In this document: piece after piece, positions 16,656 to 19,584 of the stretch
Layout of the letters: each line of letters starts with the position of its first letter
Position numbering within the stretch: the first letter of the stretch is position 1
Assembly (NCBI GenBank): GCA_946405485.1
Contig: CAMJHJ010000016.1
Coordinates: forward strand, 1 to 19,584
DNA length: 19,584 nt
DNA from: an uncultured Bacteroidales bacterium
GTDB taxonomy: Bacteria > Bacteroidota > Bacteroidia > Bacteroidales > UBA932
Reading direction: 5' to 3'
Notes under the pieces: generated by a model
Seen by the model: only the letters and a program-made list of their open reading frames with translations
Database searches by the model: none
Told to the model about the DNA's origin: nothing
Translations under genes and position numbers: made by a program

Positions 16656-16663
16656 CAAAGTTA
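16656..16663 (-). promoter_or_regulatory. Bacteroidota-type -7 promoter element for the phosphotransferase operon
   Basis: Read on the minus strand this is TAACTTTG, a full match to the Bacteroidota sigma-70-type -7 consensus TAnnTTTG. Initiation a few bases downstream would give a leader of about 10-15 bases before the ATG at 16634. I found no clear -33 TTTG at the expected spacing. The element is the only consensus match on that strand in the 67-base divergent region. Confidence 0.6.
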
Positions 16664-16674
16664 CTATTTTTTCA

Positions 16675-16682
16675 TATATTTG
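16675..16682 (+). promoter_or_regulatory. Bacteroidota-type -7 promoter element for rfbA
   Basis: TATATTTG matches TAnnTTTG exactly and lies 19 bases upstream of the rfbA ATG, giving a predicted leader of about 10-15 bases. No clear -33 TTTG is seen. It lies only 11 bases from the opposing -7 element, so the two polymerases would occupy overlapping DNA. Confidence 0.6.
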
Positions 16683-16701
16683 TTTGCTTCAATCAAGAAT
16701 T

Positions 16702-17568
16702 ATGAAAGGAATCGTCCTCGCCGGCGGCAGCGGCACCCGGCTCTATCCCATCACGAAAGGAGTCTCCAAGCAGCTCCTGCCCATCTATGACAAGCCGATG
16801 ATCTACTATCCGGTGTCCGTGCTGATGCTGGCCGGAATCCGGGACATCCTCATCATCTCCACGCCGTATGACCTGCCGGGCTTCAAGCGGCTGCTCGGCG
16901 ACGGTTCCGACTACGGGGTGAAGTTCTCCTACGCGGAGCAGCCGTCGCCGGACGGACTGGCCCAGGCCTTCATCATCGGCCGGGAGTTCATCGGGAACGA
17001 CACCGCCTGTATGGTGCTGGGTGACAACATCTTCCATGGCGCCGGATTCGAAGCGCAGCTGAAGCAGGCCGTGGCCGATGCGGACCGCGGGATGGCGACC
17101 GTCTTCGGCTACTGGGTGTCCGATCCGGAGCGCTACGGCGTCGCGGAATTCGATGCGGAAGGGAAGTGCATCTCCATCGAGGAGAAGCCCGCCCAGCCCA
17201 AGTCCAACTATGCCGTGACGGGCCTGTATTTCTACCCCAACAAGGTGGTCGATGTCGCCGCCGCCGTGAAGCCTTCCGCCCGCGGCGAACTGGAGATCAC
17301 CTCTGTCAACCAGGCCTTCCTGGCCGACGGCCAACTGCTCGTGCAGACGCTCGGCCGCGGCTTCGCCTGGCTGGACACCGGCACCCATGAGTCCCTCGCG
17401 GAGGCATCGACTTACATCGAGGTCATCGAGAAACGGCAGGGCCTCAAGATCGCCTGCCTCGAGGAAATCGCCTACCGAAACGGCTGGATTTCAAAGGAAA
17501 AACTCCAGGAAGTCGCCTTCCCGATGCGGAAAAACCAGTACGGGCAGTATTTGCTGGATCTCGCATAG
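16702..17568 (+). CDS. rfbA: Glucose-1-phosphate thymidylyltransferase
   Basis: Makes dTDP-glucose from glucose-1-phosphate and dTTP in the cytoplasm, feeding RfbB. The 288 residues are the usual family length and the similarity is unmistakable: nucleotide-binding GGSGTRLYP (8-16), [34 protein letters not shown] with the metal-binding aspartate, a central [20 protein letters not shown], and [10 protein letters not shown] toward the end. ATG 16702 begins the canonical [14 protein letters not shown]. An in-frame extension upstream crosses the divergent promoter and is rejected. It is GC-rich like rfbB (line 17281-17340 is 65% GC) and stands with the export genes rather than with rfbB. rfbC and rfbD are not visible, so the end product could be dTDP-rhamnose or another dTDP-deoxysugar. 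Confidence 0.97.
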   Translation: MKGIVLAGGSGTRLYPITKGVSKQLLPIYDKPMIYYPVSVLMLAGIRDILIISTPYDLPGFKRLLGDGSDYGVKFSYAEQPSPDGLAQAFIIGREFIGNDTACMVLGDNIFHGAGFEAQLKQAVADADRGMATVFGYWVSDPERYGVAEFDAEGKCISIEEKPAQPKSNYAVTGLYFYPNKVVDVAAAVKPSARGELEITSVNQAFLADGQLLVQTLGRGFAWLDTGTHESLAEASTYIEVIEKRQGLKIACLEEIAYRNGWISKEKLQEVAFPMRKNQYGQYLLDLA

Positions 17569-17589
17569 CGGAAATCCGAATTTAATGCG

Positions 17590-17597
17590 TATCTTTG
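17590..17597 (+). promoter_or_regulatory. Bacteroidota-type -7 promoter element for the wza-wzc export genes
   Basis: TATCTTTG followed by CAATC matches TAnnTTTG exactly and is a very typical form in Bacteroidales. It ends 23 bases before the ATG at 17621, which predicts a start near 17604 and a leader of about 17 bases. No -33 TTTG was found at the right spacing. It gives wza and wzc their own transcription start in addition to read-through from rfbA. Confidence 0.65.
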
Positions 17598-17598
17598 C

Positions 17599-17615
17599 AA
17601 TCTTAGTATAAGATT
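17599..17615. repeat. Perfect 7-bp inverted repeat with 3-base loop at the predicted transcript start
   Basis: AATCTTA (17599-17605), loop GTA, TAAGATT (17609-17615). It lies 1 base after the -7 element, spans the predicted transcription start and ends 5 bases before the wza ATG. It could be a repressor or activator operator overlapping the start site, or a weak AU-rich 5' hairpin. No poly-T follows, so it is not a terminator. Confidence 0.55.
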
Positions 17616-17620
17616 ACAAA

Positions 17621-18472
17621 ATGCGCATCCATATGAATTCACTGAACGGAATCATCCGGGCTGTCGCCCTTGCCGGGGCGATGGCTTTGTTTTTTGCTTG
17701 TTCGACCCCCACGAACATCTCCTACATTCAGGACGTGAAGGAAGGAACCGTCCTTACCCCGCCCAAGGCGTCCGCCATCAGGCTGAAGCCGATGGATCAG
17801 ATCTCCATTGTCGTGAGCTGCCGTGACCCGCAGGTCGCCGCGATGTTCAACCTCCCGACGTACACCCGCCGCATCGGCGAGCAGTCGAATCTGTCGGCGA
17901 ACCTCGGCTCTAATTCCAACGGCATGTCCGGCTACACGGTCAAGTCCGACGGCACCATCGATTTCCCGATCATCGGGGAAGTCGTCGTCTCCGGACTGAC
18001 CCGCGAGCAGACGGCGGACCTCATCAAGGAGCGGCTCGTCGACAGCAAGCAGATCAAGGATCCGGTCGTCACCGTGGAGTTCATGAACCTCGGATTCAGC
18101 GTGCTGGGTGAGGTCTCGAACCCCGGCCGCTACGCCATCGACCGTGACAAGTTCACCATCCTGGACGCCCTGAGCCGCGCCGGCGACCTTACTATCGACG
18201 GCCAGCGCGAGAACGTGACGCTCCTCCGCAGCGAAGGCGGGAAAGACCAGGCCTACCAGATCAACCTCCTGAACAGTGAGTCGATTTATTCTTCCCCTGC
18301 GTTCTATGTCCAGCAGGGGGATATCATCTATGTGACGCCGAACGAACGTCGCCAGCGCGAGTCCACCATCAACGGCAACACCGTCCGTTCCACCTCCTTC
18401 TGGATTTCGGTGTCCTCGCTCGCCACGTCCGTGATTGTCCTCATCATCAATACCGCCCGACTCAGCAAGTAA
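17621..18472 (+). CDS. wza: Wza/BexD-type outer-membrane polysaccharide export lipoprotein
   Basis: Forms, with the chain-length/co-polymerase protein downstream, the outer-membrane exit channel for the polymer. The 283-residue protein has a lipoprotein signal (basic N-terminus, hydrophobic 14-26, F-F-A-C27 lipobox). A Poly_export domain follows (about 45-150: KPMDQISIVVSCRDP, then SDGTIDFPIIGEVVVSGLT). An SLBB-like domain spans about 160-235 (FSVLGEVSNPGRYAI, ILDALSRAGDL). A C-terminal hydrophobic helix (about 255-278) in Wza proteins crosses the outer membrane. ATG 17621 is used; ATG 17633 is in frame and keeps the signal peptide, so either is possible. It has its own -7 element upstream and is followed after 6 bases by the Wzc-like gene. 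Confidence 0.94.
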   Translation: MRIHMNSLNGIIRAVALAGAMALFFACSTPTNISYIQDVKEGTVLTPPKASAIRLKPMDQISIVVSCRDPQVAAMFNLPTYTRRIGEQSNLSANLGSNSNGMSGYTVKSDGTIDFPIIGEVVVSGLTREQTADLIKERLVDSKQIKDPVVTVEFMNLGFSVLGEVSNPGRYAIDRDKFTILDALSRAGDLTIDGQRENVTLLRSEGGKDQAYQINLLNSESIYSSPAFYVQQGDIIYVTPNERRQRESTINGNTVRSTSFWISVSSLATSVIVLIINTARLSK

Positions 18473-18478
18473 ATCGCC

Positions 18479-19584
18479 ATGGAAACTCCCAAAACTGTCA
18501 ATAACGCCCCGCATGATGAGAATCCGATGTCCCTCCGCGACATTTGGAACCTCTGCATCAGCAACTGGAAGTGGTTTGTCATTTCCGTTGCCATCTGCCT
18601 GTCCGCCGCCGCTTTCTACATTCTCCGTTCTGTCCCGGTGTACAGCCGGAGTTCCTCGGTCCTGATCAAGGAAGACCGCCGCTCCGGTTCCGTCTCGGCC
18701 GACATCGCCTCGGCCTTCTCGGACCTCGGGGTCGGACAGACCTGGGTGAACGTGAGCAATGAGCTGATCAACTTCACCTCGCCGGACCTGATGATGCAGG
18801 TGGTCAAGAACCTGAACCTGGACGTCAACTACATTCGGGACGGTTTCTTCCATGACTACACGCTCTACGGAAGCTCGCTGCCGGTCCGGGTCCGGTTCCT
18901 GGACATCCCCCAGAACGCCGGCGCGGCGATGACCGTCACCCCCGTGGACTCGGCCACCGTCCGGATCGGCGATTTCGTCTACCAGGGCAACAAGGTCAAG
19001 GGAAACATGGAGGCCGCCTACGGGGATACCCTGGAGACGGCCGCCGGCAAGATCATCGTGGAGCCCGCGGAATACAAGGGGCGGTTCGATTTCCCGGTGC
19101 ATGTGTATCGTTCCGGCTTCCAGTCCGCCACCCGCGGCTGCCGGGGCCGGCTGAGCGCGGCCCTGAACGGCAAGAATACCACCGTCATCGACCTGACCTA
19201 CCGCGACGTGAACACCCAGCGCGCGGAGGATGTCCTCCGGATGATCATCAATGTGTACAACGAGAACTGGATCAAGGACAAGAACCAGATCTCCATCTCC
19301 ACGAATGAGTTCATCGCCGAGCGTCTGAACATCATCGAGCATGAGCTGGGCACCGTGGACAAGACCATCACCAGCTACCGGTCCGAGCACCGGATTCCGG
19401 ACTACGCCTCCGCGGCGCAGATGGACATGCAGATCTCCGCCGAGGCCGGCAAACAGCTCATCGACCTGAACAACCAGCTGTCCATCGCCCGCTACCTCCA
19501 GTCGGACATCCGTGCGGCCGGGAACGGCTCGCTCCTGCCCGCGAACGTGGGCCTGAACGACGCCAGCACCCGGGCGCAGATCGA
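18479..19584 (+). CDS. Wzz/Wzc (GumC)-family chain-length and export protein, N-terminal part (runs off window)
   Basis: An inner-membrane polysaccharide co-polymerase that sets chain length and contacts the Wza channel. 368 residues are visible and the frame is open to the end of the window. Residues 20-50 (LRDIWNLCISNWKWF, then a hydrophobic helix to R50) and PVYSRSSSVLIKEDRRSGS form the Wzz N-terminal signature. A large periplasmic domain follows. From about residue 280 (NEFIAERLNIIEHELGTVDKTI) a charged helical, coiled-coil-like region begins, as in GumC-type proteins. The part that would show the second membrane helix and any BY-kinase domain is beyond the window, so kinase activity cannot be judged. 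The ATG at 18479 is 6 bases after the wza stop, so the two genes are co-transcribed. Confidence 0.92.
   Translation, partial: METPKTVNNAPHDENPMSLRDIWNLCISNWKWFVISVAICLSAAAFYILRSVPVYSRSSSVLIKEDRRSGSVSADIASAFSDLGVGQTWVNVSNELINFTSPDLMMQVVKNLNLDVNYIRDGFFHDYTLYGSSLPVRVRFLDIPQNAGAAMTVTPVDSATVRIGDFVYQGNKVKGNMEAAYGDTLETAAGKIIVEPAEYKGRFDFPVHVYRSGFQSATRGCRGRLSAALNGKNTTVIDLTYRDVNTQRAEDVLRMIINVYNENWIKDKNQISISTNEFIAERLNIIEHELGTVDKTITSYRSEHRIPDYASAAQMDMQISAEAGKQLIDLNNQLSIARYLQSDIRAAGNGSLLPANVGLNDASTRAQI

Noticed and set aside
16655..16687. Invertible (phase-variable) promoter flanked by inverted repeats
   Set aside because: The only flanking repeat is 5 bp (GCAAA/TTTGC), far shorter than known Bacteroidota invertible-promoter repeats, and no recombinase gene is nearby.
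15228..16790. 520-codon plus-strand frame opposite the phosphotransferase
   Set aside because: It is a shadow of the phosphotransferase gene and crosses the divergent promoter region. It has acidic, low-complexity composition and no domain.
17569..17586. Possible rho-independent terminator after rfbA
   Set aside because: The CGGA/TCCG repeat has only 3-4 pairs with a 2-4 base loop and is followed by AATTTAA rather than a T-tract.
17639..19390. 583-codon open frame on the minus strand opposite wza and wzc
   Set aside because: Composition is atypical (Asp/Val/Gly/Arg rich, no hydrophobic core or motif) and both opposing genes are strong family matches.

Overview
This window is the middle of a surface-polysaccharide (capsule, exopolysaccharide or O-antigen) biosynthesis locus of the Wzx/Wzy type. 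It probably comes from a GC-rich member of the Bacteroidota, most likely a Bacteroidales. The evidence is: intergenic TAnnTTTG -7 elements typical of that phylum, mostly absent Shine-Dalgarno sequences, a DUF4886-type SGNH lipoprotein, and an RfbB C-terminus of the kind common in Bacteroidales. The genus cannot be read from the sequence. No RNA genes, insertion sequences, CRISPR arrays or phage genes were seen, and no gene-free stretch exceeds about 70 bases.

Layout. Positions 1-12562 are a tightly packed plus-strand run: the end of rfbB, a membrane-anchored hexapeptide acetyltransferase, flippase wzx, polymerase wzy, a GT4-like glycosyltransferase, a GNT-I-like glycosyltransferase, a GT8-like glycosyltransferase, a second GT4, a DUF4886/SGNH lipoprotein, a secreted parallel beta-helix protein, a GT2-fucosyltransferase-like fusion and gmhA. 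Most neighbours overlap (ATGA, or 8-13 bases) or lie within a few bases, so the run is probably one transcription unit with coupled translation. It meets a minus-strand operon (16634 down to 12567) head-on with only 4 bases between stop codons. In transcription order that operon encodes the initiating polyprenyl-phosphate hexose-1-phosphate transferase, a WecG/TagA (GT26) glycosyltransferase, a Gfo/Idh/MocA oxidoreductase and an uncharacterised TIM-barrel-like enzyme. From a 67-base divergent promoter region, the plus strand resumes with rfbA, then, behind its own promoter, a Wza-like export lipoprotein and the start of a Wzc/GumC-type chain-length protein that runs off the window.

How the genes fit together (inference from families). 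The phosphotransferase loads the first sugar on the lipid carrier and the GT26 enzyme probably adds the second. The four single-domain glycosyltransferases and the two-domain fusion extend the unit. RfbA/RfbB supply dTDP-4-keto-6-deoxyglucose; rfbC/rfbD are not in view. GmhA points to a heptose, but no heptose-activation genes are in view. Wzx flips the unit, Wzy polymerises it, and Wzc/Wza control length and export. The acetyltransferase may decorate the glycan in the cytoplasm. The SGNH lipoprotein and the beta-helix protein have export signals and may edit the polymer outside the inner membrane.

Most worth following up: the SGNH plus beta-helix exported pair inside a glycosyltransferase operon, the GT2-fucosyltransferase fusion, the translationally coupled Gfo/Idh and unknown TIM-barrel pair, the back-to-back -7 promoter elements, and a perfect hairpin at the predicted 5' end of the wza transcript.
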